Shown here one piece after another: positions 1 to 7,868 of a stretch of 64,000 nt of DNA. Both the position numbers and the translations under genes were made by a program. The notes beneath the pieces are model-generated. The model made no database searches, was not told the DNA's origin, and saw only the letters and a program-made list of their open reading frames with translations. This DNA is from an uncultured Methanobrevibacter sp. (lineage in GTDB: Archaea; Methanobacteriota; Methanobacteria; Methanobacteriales; Methanobacteriaceae): NCBI GenBank assembly GCA_900314635.1, contig OMVY01000011.1, positions 1-64,000 of the forward strand, written 5' to 3'. Numbering within the stretch: the first letter of the stretch is position 1; each line of letters starts with the position of its first letter.

Positions 1-92
1 GGTCTCGTTTCGATCCCAGAAGTTAAGTCTTTACGCGTTTGGTTTGTGTACTATGGGTTTCGGTCTATGGGAATTTCCTTTTGCTGCCAGCC
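1..92 (+). rRNA. rrf: 5S ribosomal RNA, 3' part (5' end cut by window)
   Basis: The first bases contain GATCCCAGAAGTTAAGTC, which matches the conserved loop B/helix III region of 5S rRNA. About 70 bases follow and end in GCTGCCAGCC. The 5' third of the molecule lies outside the window. An oligo-T run follows directly, as expected at the end of an archaeal rRNA operon, so the rest of that operon probably lies upstream of the window. Confidence 0.85.
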
Positions 93-99
93 TTTTTTT
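93..99 (+). terminator. oligo-T terminator after 5S rRNA
   Basis: A run of seven T follows the 5S rRNA end without a preceding hairpin. Such T tracts terminate archaeal RNA polymerase, and the position fits the end of the rRNA operon. Confidence 0.6.
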
Positions 100-265
100 A
101 TCTAAAATTTTTTAGTTTTATCATTAACGAACTATTCAATAATTTTTAATCTTAATACTCTACACTATTTTTGCAGACTATCATAACTAATTATATATAC
201 TTTTTTTAACAGAATATTTAATGTCACATCATTTTTAATGACTGGTATGATATGACTCTTTTATG

Positions 266-381
266 ATAGTGTGACTGTGATTAAAAGAACAAGTCATGCC
301 AGATAGGCTGCCCTATTTTGAGGGTTACTCGTGGAGGAAAGGGTAAACTACCTGTGAAGCATATGAGTTAGAATAAGGGCA
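266..381 (+). ncRNA. possible small structured RNA of unknown family
   Basis: This stretch is less AT-rich than its surroundings and can fold. GCCCTATT near 310 can pair with AATAAGGGC near 372-380 with one bulged base. Inside it, GAG-GGTTA-CTC and AGGGTA-AAC-TACCT can form hairpins. Upstream, TGACT can pair with AGTCA and GCC with GGC. It is not a tRNA because there is no T-loop, and the RNase P core motifs are missing. I do not recognise the family. It could be a downstream member of the rRNA operon transcript or an independent sRNA; strand and ends are guesses. Confidence 0.3.
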
Positions 382-509
382 AAATACTTCTTTATTATAT
401 CAATATTCCTTTTGAGATATGATATAATAAGAAGTAAAAAAAGATTTATTTTAAAAAAGAATTTAATCTTTTTTAAAATGAAAAATATATATTTCTGTTT
501 TTTATATGG

Positions 510-595
510 TTAAAAAATAATCAATCTTTTTCTCTACAAATTTTTTAAAATTTGATTAAAAAATAATTAACTTTTTTCTACAATTTTTTAAAGAT
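510..595. repeat. imperfect 46-bp direct repeat, two copies
   Basis: A segment beginning TTAAAAAATAAT and containing TCTACAA followed by TTTTTTAAA occurs at 510 and again, slightly diverged, at 556. The second copy ends just before the stop codon of the minus-strand AarF-like gene, so it lies in that gene's 3' untranslated region. Confidence 0.55.
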
Positions 596-596
596 A

Positions 597-2237
597 TCAT
601 AATCTATTCTGTCGGCTTAATTGGTCAATGACAATCAATATTCCCAGTATCAAGCTTATGGTGAAACCTATCAATCCAAGTATTGGAATGTCAAAAACTT
701 CATATCCCACATCACTCATAATAACAAGGGAAGAACCGACCAGCAAAGCAGCTATGATAATTGATATGGATATTTGGTTAATTAAAAAAGTAAGATCCTT
801 GATTTTCAACTCGATAGATATCTTGTCGTTTTGAATTTTATAAATCAAATCATTAATGTCATGAGGCAGGGTCCTCATGAAATGTTCAACTTCAACAACA
901 TTATGCTGCATATAATCAAATACGGTTTTCGGTGAGAACTTTTTGCTTATTAATTTTCTAGCCAAAGGCTGGATTTCATTGAAGACATCGAATTCAGGGT
1001 CAAGTTTCATTCCCATATCTTCAATTAATGAAAATCCTCTTGCCATTAAAACAAATTCTCTTGGAAGAGTTACTTCATATTTAACCATTAAATTCATTAA
1101 ATCATCCACACCGCTGGTAAAGTTATCAAGTTCAGCTCCATAATATCTGTTAACCATTGAATTTATATCATATTTCAAATCTTTGACAGGAACTCCCCTA
1201 TCGAGGATATCCATATAATTCAATTGGTTGATGATTCCATTGACATTCTTGGAAATGATGAACTGGAACAACTGGGCCAGATCATTTCTAAAATCCTCAT
1301 CCATAACGCCCATGCTTCCCATATCAATGTAACAAATGACATTGTCTGGTAGAATGATTATGTTTCCCTGATGAGGATCGGCATGGAAGAATCCATTAAA
1401 TAATATCTGTTTGATGTATGAATCCAATCCTCTCTTGGCAATCAGTTTAGGGTCATAGCCTTCAGGATTCTCCATGACTTCAGAGACCTTCTTACCGTTT
1501 ATATATTCCATGGTCAATACCTTGGATGTGGTGTATCTGTTGTATACCTCTGGAACATATACTGTTCGGTCATTTCTAAAATCATTTTTTAAATGTGAAA
1601 TATTACTTGATTCGTACTTGTAATCTATTTCCATTCTTATTGATCTTTCAAATTCGCTAATTATGGCTGGAAAATTATAAACTCTGGAACGTCTGACGAA
1701 TTGGTTTATGCGTCCTGCAAAGAAATGCATGATATCAAGGTCGGTATCTATTAATTCTTCAACTCCAGGCTTCTGTACCTTGACCGCCACTTCAGTTCCA
1801 TTGTGAAATTTTGCTTTGTGTACTTGGCCTATGGATGCGCTTCCTATAGGCTTTTCTTCAAATTCTGCAAACAAATTCTCCATATCGTCATCGAGTTCTG
1901 ATTCAATAATCTCCTTTACGGTTTCAAAAGGAATAGGGGGAGTATCATCCTGCAATTTAGTTAATTCATGTGCCAGATCCTGACCTACTAAATCGGGTCT
2001 GGTGCTTAAAAGCTGCCCTAACTTTATAAATGTGGCTCCTAATTCTTCAAAACTTAAGCGTATGCGCATTTCGAAAGTTTCATCAAGATCCAATTCTTCC
2101 TCTTTTTTGTTTCTAAAAGGCAATCTCTTGAAAAAATTGCTCTGCTCAATGAGATATTCCACCTCATACTTTCTCAAGACATCCACTATTTCATTAACTC
2201 TTTTCATGTTCTTGCTTTGAGTTCCTAAAAATGCCAT
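597..2237 (-). CDS. AarF/UbiB/ABC1 family atypical kinase
   Basis: A 546-aa member of the UbiB (ABC1/AarF) protein-kinase-like family. The family hallmark KLGQ is at residues 72-75 (context ATFIKLGQLLSTRPD), followed by the Ala/Ser-rich nucleotide loop IGSASIGQVHKA near residue 130, the catalytic segment HADPHQGN near 285 and the metal-binding YIDMGSMG. Two hydrophobic segments at the C-terminus look like membrane anchors. In bacteria and mitochondria UbiB proteins support ubiquinone synthesis. Methanogens lack ubiquinone, so a role in isoprenoid lipid handling is only an inference. The ATG is preceded by GAGGTAATCTT, a good ribosome binding site. The gene stands alone, with 131 bp to the upstream MutS-like gene. 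Confidence 0.85.
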   Translation of the reverse strand: MAFLGTQSKNMKRVNEIVDVLRKYEVEYLIEQSNFFKRLPFRNKKEEELDLDETFEMRIRLSFEELGATFIKLGQLLSTRPDLVGQDLAHELTKLQDDTPPIPFETVKEIIESELDDDMENLFAEFEEKPIGSASIGQVHKAKFHNGTEVAVKVQKPGVEELIDTDLDIMHFFAGRINQFVRRSRVYNFPAIISEFERSIRMEIDYKYESSNISHLKNDFRNDRTVYVPEVYNRYTTSKVLTMEYINGKKVSEVMENPEGYDPKLIAKRGLDSYIKQILFNGFFHADPHQGNIIILPDNVICYIDMGSMGVMDEDFRNDLAQLFQFIISKNVNGIINQLNYMDILDRGVPVKDLKYDINSMVNRYYGAELDNFTSGVDDLMNLMVKYEVTLPREFVLMARGFSLIEDMGMKLDPEFDVFNEIQPLARKLISKKFSPKTVFDYMQHNVVEVEHFMRTLPHDINDLIYKIQNDKISIELKIKDLTFLINQISISIIIAALLVGSSLVIMSDVGYEVFDIPILGLIGFTISLILGILIVIDQLSRQNRL

Positions 2238-2368
2238 AAGATTACCTCGTATTAAATTAAAAAGGAAATTTATCTTTTTTTAAAATTATTTAATTTTACT
2301 AATACCAATAGTTACTTTATCGTTTTTTATTAAAATTATTTTTCTTTTTGAATTTTTAATTAATATCA

Positions 2369-4372
2369 TTAGAATTTTTCCAGAATTCTCTTATACACTA
2401 CCTTGAGTTCAGGGCTTGAATTTTCGTACATCCTTTTTAGAATAAGCTCCGGAGTACTTTTAGCCAAGTAATTCATCCTAGGTGTTCTGTCCACAATTAA
2501 ATTGTAATTCTCATCAAGGCCTGTGGCTTCAATACCATCAACGCGAACATCTGCAAATTTCATTAATTCATTTGCCATATGGGTTACAATAATTGCATAG
2601 GAATCAGTCTCCTGAATCATTTCTATAAAACTGGATATGATTTTGACAGCCGCTTCAAGTTCTGTAATTCCTTCCAGCTCGTCAAGCAGAACCAGTTTTT
2701 CAGATTTGCTAGTTACAATAGGCATGAATACATTTAAAAATGATTCAAAAGCCCCTGCATCAAGGGACCGTTTTTTAGAGAAATGATAGATTTCATCAAC
2801 CAATTTTATTTTAGCAGATTCTGCTGGGACCGGAAGTCCCATCTGTGCCATAATTGAAATCTGGCTGATTGTTTCAAGCAATGTTGTCTTACCACCACTG
2901 TTTGCTCCTGTTAGAAGTGCGACGTTTTCTTCTTTGCTTAGTTTATAATTCACTCTTTGTATTTTCTCTTCCTTGTAGAGTTCATTTTCACTATCAGTTT
3001 TGTTGCAGGCATCATCCATATTATCTGAAAGTTTTTCCATTCGTTCCAGTTGTTTTCTCTCATTCAAGCACAAATCAAGATGCAGTGCTCCTTCAAGTTC
3101 GAAAACATCTCCAAACTCAGGCAGATTTAAATTATAATAATATGCAAAGCTTCCAAGTGCAAATTCGAAATCAAATCGCACTGTTTCCATCACTTCATCT
3201 TCCGCTCTTGCTCTTATTGCCTCCAAATGCTCTGCAGCAGAGATCTTTTTATCAAAATAATTGTTCTCTGCTTTTGAAAGGACTTCCATCTTGATTCGCT
3301 CCATTTCCATATCATCTATTTCAATAGGATACTTTTTAATGAATGGGTCAAATGAAATGCCACTTTTCTCTTTGATAATTTCTTTTGATTTGGTTAAAAT
3401 CTCATCAAATATCTGCTCTATCTTTGGAGGGAAGTCATTGTTTAATAGCTCGAGAATTTCATCTCCTTTAAGGTCTATATTTTCAATTCTTTCTTTAAGC
3501 TCATGGTCAATATTAGCCTTTTCATTAGTTACAATTTCATCCAAATCTATTTCCTTCTGCTTGTAATTGTCAAGTTCATCAAGGACAGTTCCCACATCTC
3601 CTAAGACAGTATCTTCCCCTAAGATTTCCCTTATTTTTGCCACTGTTTCAAAAAGAGCCCTGTTTTCTCTGAAATAATCAAGGGTGGTTTCAGGAACCAG
3701 TTGATAGGATGGAGCATCCTTGTTGATCATTATTAGGTTTGGCATGCCTCCAAAGTCCAGAAATCCTTCACTGTAGATGTAAAATATGAATTCATATCCT
3801 CTTATCTCTTCAATGAATAAAGGGGAGTCAGAGGCGGTTATTATTGTATAGTAATTGTTTAATCCAAGATCCATCAAGTAACTGGCATCCTCTGCGCTTT
3901 CGACTAGAATTGCTTTACTTGCATCGTAATTGGCTTTAGGTGTTTTAATTTCATCCAGCTTTTTCATTAAACGGCTTAATTCCTTAATATTCAACTGGCT
4001 GACCTTTTCCTTTGCCTGCATTACAAAGGATAATCTCTCGGCAATGGCAAACTCGTCTTTTATTGGAGCAAGAAGGAGGATTCGGTTTTTTGAATAGCTT
4101 GTATTGGAATATTTGAGAATTTTCTCTACAATCTCATCGTAAAGCTGATATGCCCTTTCGCTTTTTAAAAACTGCTGGGCAGGGTTTCCAATCAGTTGGT
4201 TCATAATTTCAACAGCTTTCCTCTGACTGATGCCTTCAATTGCAATTAACTTTTCCAAATCAAGATTTTCAACCATTTGATTAAGCTCTTCGGCACCTCC
4301 CAGTTCATGGAGTATCTTTTTGGACATTTTATCTCCGATTCCCTTTATATTCCTCAAGTCTGCTCCTTCCAT
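2369..4372 (-). CDS. MutS-family ATPase with N-terminal helix-hairpin-helix
   Basis: A 667-aa MutS-related protein. The N-terminus carries helix-hairpin-helix DNA-binding sequence (LRNIKGIGDKMSKKILHELG, then a second IEGISQRKAVEIM). The middle is a helical lever/clamp region with long charged helices. The C-terminal third is a MutS ATPase with Walker A TGANSGGKTT, Walker B LVLLDELEG and the IIVTHM switch. There is no MutS1 mismatch-recognition domain with its Phe-X-Glu motif and no C-terminal Smr nuclease domain, so it resembles the archaeal MutS2/MutS5-like group rather than true mismatch repair MutS. A role in recombination or branched-DNA processing is inferred from the family. The start lies at the edge of a 31-bp tandem repeat array and uses CGAGGTATTCAA as ribosome binding site. 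Confidence 0.8.
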   Translation of the reverse strand: MEGADLRNIKGIGDKMSKKILHELGGAEELNQMVENLDLEKLIAIEGISQRKAVEIMNQLIGNPAQQFLKSERAYQLYDEIVEKILKYSNTSYSKNRILLLAPIKDEFAIAERLSFVMQAKEKVSQLNIKELSRLMKKLDEIKTPKANYDASKAILVESAEDASYLMDLGLNNYYTIITASDSPLFIEEIRGYEFIFYIYSEGFLDFGGMPNLIMINKDAPSYQLVPETTLDYFRENRALFETVAKIREILGEDTVLGDVGTVLDELDNYKQKEIDLDEIVTNEKANIDHELKERIENIDLKGDEILELLNNDFPPKIEQIFDEILTKSKEIIKEKSGISFDPFIKKYPIEIDDMEMERIKMEVLSKAENNYFDKKISAAEHLEAIRARAEDEVMETVRFDFEFALGSFAYYYNLNLPEFGDVFELEGALHLDLCLNERKQLERMEKLSDNMDDACNKTDSENELYKEEKIQRVNYKLSKEENVALLTGANSGGKTTLLETISQISIMAQMGLPVPAESAKIKLVDEIYHFSKKRSLDAGAFESFLNVFMPIVTSKSEKLVLLDELEGITELEAAVKIISSFIEMIQETDSYAIIVTHMANELMKFADVRVDGIEATGLDENYNLIVDRTPRMNYLAKSTPELILKRMYENSSPELKVVYKRILEKF

Positions 4373-4380
4373 TTGAATAC

Positions 4381-4504
4381 CTCGTGTTTTTTAATTTATA
4401 ATCTTGGATATCTTGTGCTTTTTAATTTATAATCTTGGATATCTTGTGCTTTTTAATTTATAATCTTGGATATCTTGTGCTTTTTAATTTTTGATTTTGG
4501 ATAC
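4381..4504. repeat. 31-bp tandem repeat, four copies, in the mutS leader
   Basis: Four contiguous units start at 4381, 4412, 4443 and 4474, exactly 31 bp apart and nearly identical. On the plus strand each contains CTTGTGCTTTTTAATTTATA followed by ATCTTGGATAT. Read on the minus strand, the unit next to the gene supplies the Shine-Dalgarno sequence of the MutS-family gene, and the outer units are decayed copies of it (CACAAGATAT against CACGAGGTAT). There are no spacers, so this is not a CRISPR array. Confidence 0.9.
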
Positions 4505-4620
4505 CTTTAAAGAATTTCTAATTTCAAAATTTTTTTTATTTTTTCATCCTCTATAATTGCTACTAATTTTAAATCTTATTAAAAACTTATTAATAAATTT
4601 AAACGTTTTTTATTGTTTCC

Positions 4621-7600
4621 CTATTTAAGCCCTGTATTGAAGTTGCCCTCACTTGCATTGTCGCTGTATTTTTTAATGATTTCCTGGGAAATGGCTAAAT
4701 CAAGATGACTATCAATTGATTTTCTATAAACCATTCCAATCTCTTCAATATATTCTGCAGATTTCCACCGAGCATCTATGCTGAAGTGTTGAAGTCCTTT
4801 TGATTTTAAGAATTCAATTTCCTTAATCAGGCAGAATTCTTCGCTGTTTAAAATTATTACCTGATCTTCTATCATACTTCTTTTAATAGGGTAATATTGA
4901 TTTTTTCTACTTTTTAAATAAAATTCATTATTTGCAATTATTGGCCTTGATTCTTCTTTTTCCAATTTTCTCTGCTTTTTATTGTACTTTTCAATAAGCT
5001 TCAGTTGCTTTTTGGATATGATTTCTTTTCTGCTTGTCATTGATTCAATATTTCCATGGACAAGCAGTTCAAGTTCTGGAATTTCGCATTCATTATCATT
5101 GCTTTTGAAAGTTTGGTAATCATCCAGCAGATTTACAATATCCTTGGAATACAACTCGGGTGATATGGATAATGATTCGTAATTTTTCAATTCTAAAATA
5201 GTGCTTAAATTAAATGCATTTAATGGATAATTTCCATAAAGTTTGATGCCGAACTTATCTTTTAATGAATCATCAAATCCAATTAAACTGCTCATTATGT
5301 TTATCTTCAAATCCATCTTGCTCATGATTGCAAATATTTTCACTATTGATTCCTTGACATCCTTGTGTGCAATGTCTGGAAGTTTCCAAATTAGTTCATA
5401 ATTCTTGTCATGACTTATTTCAATAGCTTTTTTTAGAAAATTCACACAATAGCTTATGTTGATTTCATTTGATTTCATTGGATTGTAGTTTTCCACGTTT
5501 TCCTTTGAAATTTCTTCAAATGTTTTTTCAGGAGGTATTTCCAGATACACTCTGTCGTATAATGGTTTTCCATCATTAAGTGTGAGCCTGCTTAATTTGG
5601 AGAGTATTTTCAAATCATTGATATAAACTGCCAGGGTTCTGTTTTGAGAATCGTCAGAATCAAGTTTTTCTGAGTTTTCAATATCGGATTCCAATCCTTC
5701 ATCCTTTGATTTTCCAGATTGTGACTTGATTTTCTTTATATTTTTAACTAATTTGCCAATATTGTCTTCAGCGGTTTTCAAGTCCTTCTCCTTAGGCATG
5801 TAGCTTTTTATGATTTCTTCTCTAAGTGCATCGAAAAAATTGCGTCTAAGTTCATTCACCTGGCTTATCGGTGCGAACAGATTCTTATTGTTATCTACTG
5901 TAATCTTTTCAATATAATAAGGCAGGTCACCTATTTTAAGCAGTTGCTTTCTGATTGTTTCATTTGAAATAGGCTTGTTGATTGCTTCCTGGAAAGGATT
6001 TTCTCCTTTATATGTCAAAGTAATGACCTTTCCATTGTCCAGTTTCAGATTGCCTTTGAGATGAGGGTAGTTCTCCCCGTCCACTCTGAAGTAGAGCTCC
6101 AGCAGTGATTTCTTGATGCTGTGCCTTTTCTTGTCTCCTGACAAGTCTCTCACATCATTCAATAATGAGTTTCTCTTAGTCAGATAAACCTTTGAACCTT
6201 TAAGAAGTGGAATGTCTATTCTTTTGTTTGCTCTAACCTTTTTAACAATCAGGATCCTATGGGTTACATTCTTATCCTTCTCTCTTTTAATCCAGTATTT
6301 GTCCTTCGGGTCTCTCAGCACGGGATTTGCTGAAATATCGAATCCGTAATTGTAGCTTTTTCCAATATATTTTGAAAAATCAGGCTGGTTTTTCTTATGA
6401 TTATGTTTTTTCCGCCTTCTGTTGTTTTGTTTGGATTTATTGGGCCTGTCATTTTCCATATTTTTAATATTGTCCTCATTAAAATTGACTTCGATTAAAA
6501 TGCCGTCGCCTTTTTCAGGAATGGTTAAAAGGTCATCTTTTAAGGCGATATGGATTTCACCGGTCTCTGCATTGTATCTGTGGATTTCTCCAATCAACAA
6601 TCCGTTATGTCCCGGCTTTCGCCGGTTCATTATTTTAGGATTATTTTTTGGAATCAAATGGCCTGTTGTGAATTCCCTGTTGAAGACAAGTTCCAACTCT
6701 TCAAGGGATTTCCTATTCCTTTCCTTTTCCCTTTGCTTAAGCTCTCGGATTGCCTCTCTGTTTTGAGCTTCTTTCTTATGAGTGTTTTTGCCTTTCTTTC
6801 CTTTTTTAATTCTTGTGTTGTTTTCTATTTTCCTGTTTATTATTTTGGAGGTATTGTCATGCTTCAGGCTGTTCAATCTTTGCCGGTAATTGCTGACGAC
6901 GGTTGCTACATAGTCGTTGCTTCTCATTCTTCCTTCTATTTTCAGGCTGTCGACTCCCAGATTTACTATCTCATCAAGATGTTCGTATAATGACAAATCT
7001 CTTGGGGAGAGGAGATACCCACCTTCTGTTTTCGGCAGGATATCCTTGCTTTTGTTGATATTTAATTCATAGGGCTCTCTGCAGGGCTGAGCGCAGGTTC
7101 CTCTGTTTCCGCTTCTGCCTCCTTGGAATGATGATAAAAAACAATGGCCGGAATAGGAGTAACAGAGGGCTCCATGAGTGAATATCTCAACTTCCATATT
7201 TAATGAATGGGCATGGTTCACTAGTTCCTTGAGTTCGTTTAATTTGGTCTCTCTTGGAAGGACTATTCTTTTGATTCCATGTCTGTAAGCCCAGTCGATG
7301 CCTTCTATGTTGTGTATGTTCATCTGTGTGGAAGCATGGACTGGAAGGTCTGGGATGTTTTCATGTATGATTTTCACAAGTCCGATATCCTGAACAAGAA
7401 CTGCATCAACACCCATTTTATATAATTCCAGAACATATTCACTGACCTTTTTCATTTCATGTTCCTTAATCAGTATGTTTACGGTTACATACACTTTGAC
7501 ATTGTAGAAGTGGGCATATTTCACAGCTTCTCTTATTTCCGCTAGATTAAAGTTTTCAGCATACTTTCTAGCTCCAAATTCCTCTCCTGACAAGTAGATT

Positions 7601-7677
7601 GAACTTGCTCCGGAGAGTATTGCAGTTTTAAGATGTTCGCTTGAACCTACAGGCGCCAGTAATTCAGGGATATTCAT
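4621..7677 (-). CDS. U32 family protein (RlhA/YegQ-like), long form
   Basis: A 1018-aa protein of the collagenase-like U32 family. The TIM-barrel N-terminus contains HASTQMN, LPRE and the family signature around HGALCYSYSGHC. Cys172, Cys179, Cys195 and Cys199 are candidates for the Fe-S cluster ligands used by tRNA/rRNA hydroxylases of this family. Family members RlhA and TrhP hydroxylate rRNA or tRNA in bacteria, so an RNA-modifying role is more likely than peptidase activity. Compared with its neighbour at 7869-10439 it carries extra Lys/Arg/Asn-rich low-complexity insertions near residues 275-325 and 405-430. The later part resembles the DUF3656 segment of RlhA. The start has AAGGAGAAAAAC upstream. 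Confidence 0.8.
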   Translation of the reverse strand: MNIPELLAPVGSSEHLKTAILSGASSIYLSGEEFGARKYAENFNLAEIREAVKYAHFYNVKVYVTVNILIKEHEMKKVSEYVLELYKMGVDAVLVQDIGLVKIIHENIPDLPVHASTQMNIHNIEGIDWAYRHGIKRIVLPRETKLNELKELVNHAHSLNMEVEIFTHGALCYSYSGHCFLSSFQGGRSGNRGTCAQPCREPYELNINKSKDILPKTEGGYLLSPRDLSLYEHLDEIVNLGVDSLKIEGRMRSNDYVATVVSNYRQRLNSLKHDNTSKIINRKIENNTRIKKGKKGKNTHKKEAQNREAIRELKQREKERNRKSLEELELVFNREFTTGHLIPKNNPKIMNRRKPGHNGLLIGEIHRYNAETGEIHIALKDDLLTIPEKGDGILIEVNFNEDNIKNMENDRPNKSKQNNRRRKKHNHKKNQPDFSKYIGKSYNYGFDISANPVLRDPKDKYWIKREKDKNVTHRILIVKKVRANKRIDIPLLKGSKVYLTKRNSLLNDVRDLSGDKKRHSIKKSLLELYFRVDGENYPHLKGNLKLDNGKVITLTYKGENPFQEAINKPISNETIRKQLLKIGDLPYYIEKITVDNNKNLFAPISQVNELRRNFFDALREEIIKSYMPKEKDLKTAEDNIGKLVKNIKKIKSQSGKSKDEGLESDIENSEKLDSDDSQNRTLAVYINDLKILSKLSRLTLNDGKPLYDRVYLEIPPEKTFEEISKENVENYNPMKSNEINISYCVNFLKKAIEISHDKNYELIWKLPDIAHKDVKESIVKIFAIMSKMDLKINIMSSLIGFDDSLKDKFGIKLYGNYPLNAFNLSTILELKNYESLSISPELYSKDIVNLLDDYQTFKSNDNECEIPELELLVHGNIESMTSRKEIISKKQLKLIEKYNKKQRKLEKEESRPIIANNEFYLKSRKNQYYPIKRSMIEDQVIILNSEEFCLIKEIEFLKSKGLQHFSIDARWKSAEYIEEIGMVYRKSIDSHLDLAISQEIIKKYSDNASEGNFNTGLK

Positions 7678-7868
7678 GTTTTTCTCCTTGTTTGATTTGA
7701 TGATTATTTTATAATTTTCAGTTTTTTGTTAATTAATGCATTTTTATTAGTTTAGAATTTATTCATATCATTGATTTTATGGTTTATCGTTTTGGTTTTA
7801 TTTTTTAAATTAATGTATATCCTGTTTTATCGCTTTTGTTTTTTTATTTAATTAACGAATCTTTGTTA

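Larger units (their letters stand above)
100..596. other. gene-free gap between 5S rRNA and the AarF-like gene
   Basis: Apart from the possible structured RNA near 266-381 the gap is AT-rich. It ends in an imperfect two-copy direct repeat of about 46 bp (copies starting near 510 and 556). No ORF with a credible start site was seen. Confidence 0.6.

Noticed and set aside
330-350. RNase P RNA core
   Set aside because: GAGGAAAGGG resembles the conserved GAGGAAAGTCC, but the partner motif and the length of about 290 nt are missing.
309-381. tRNA gene
   Set aside because: The closing stem looks like an acceptor stem, but there is no T-loop (GGTTCGAATCC type) and no recognisable anticodon arm.
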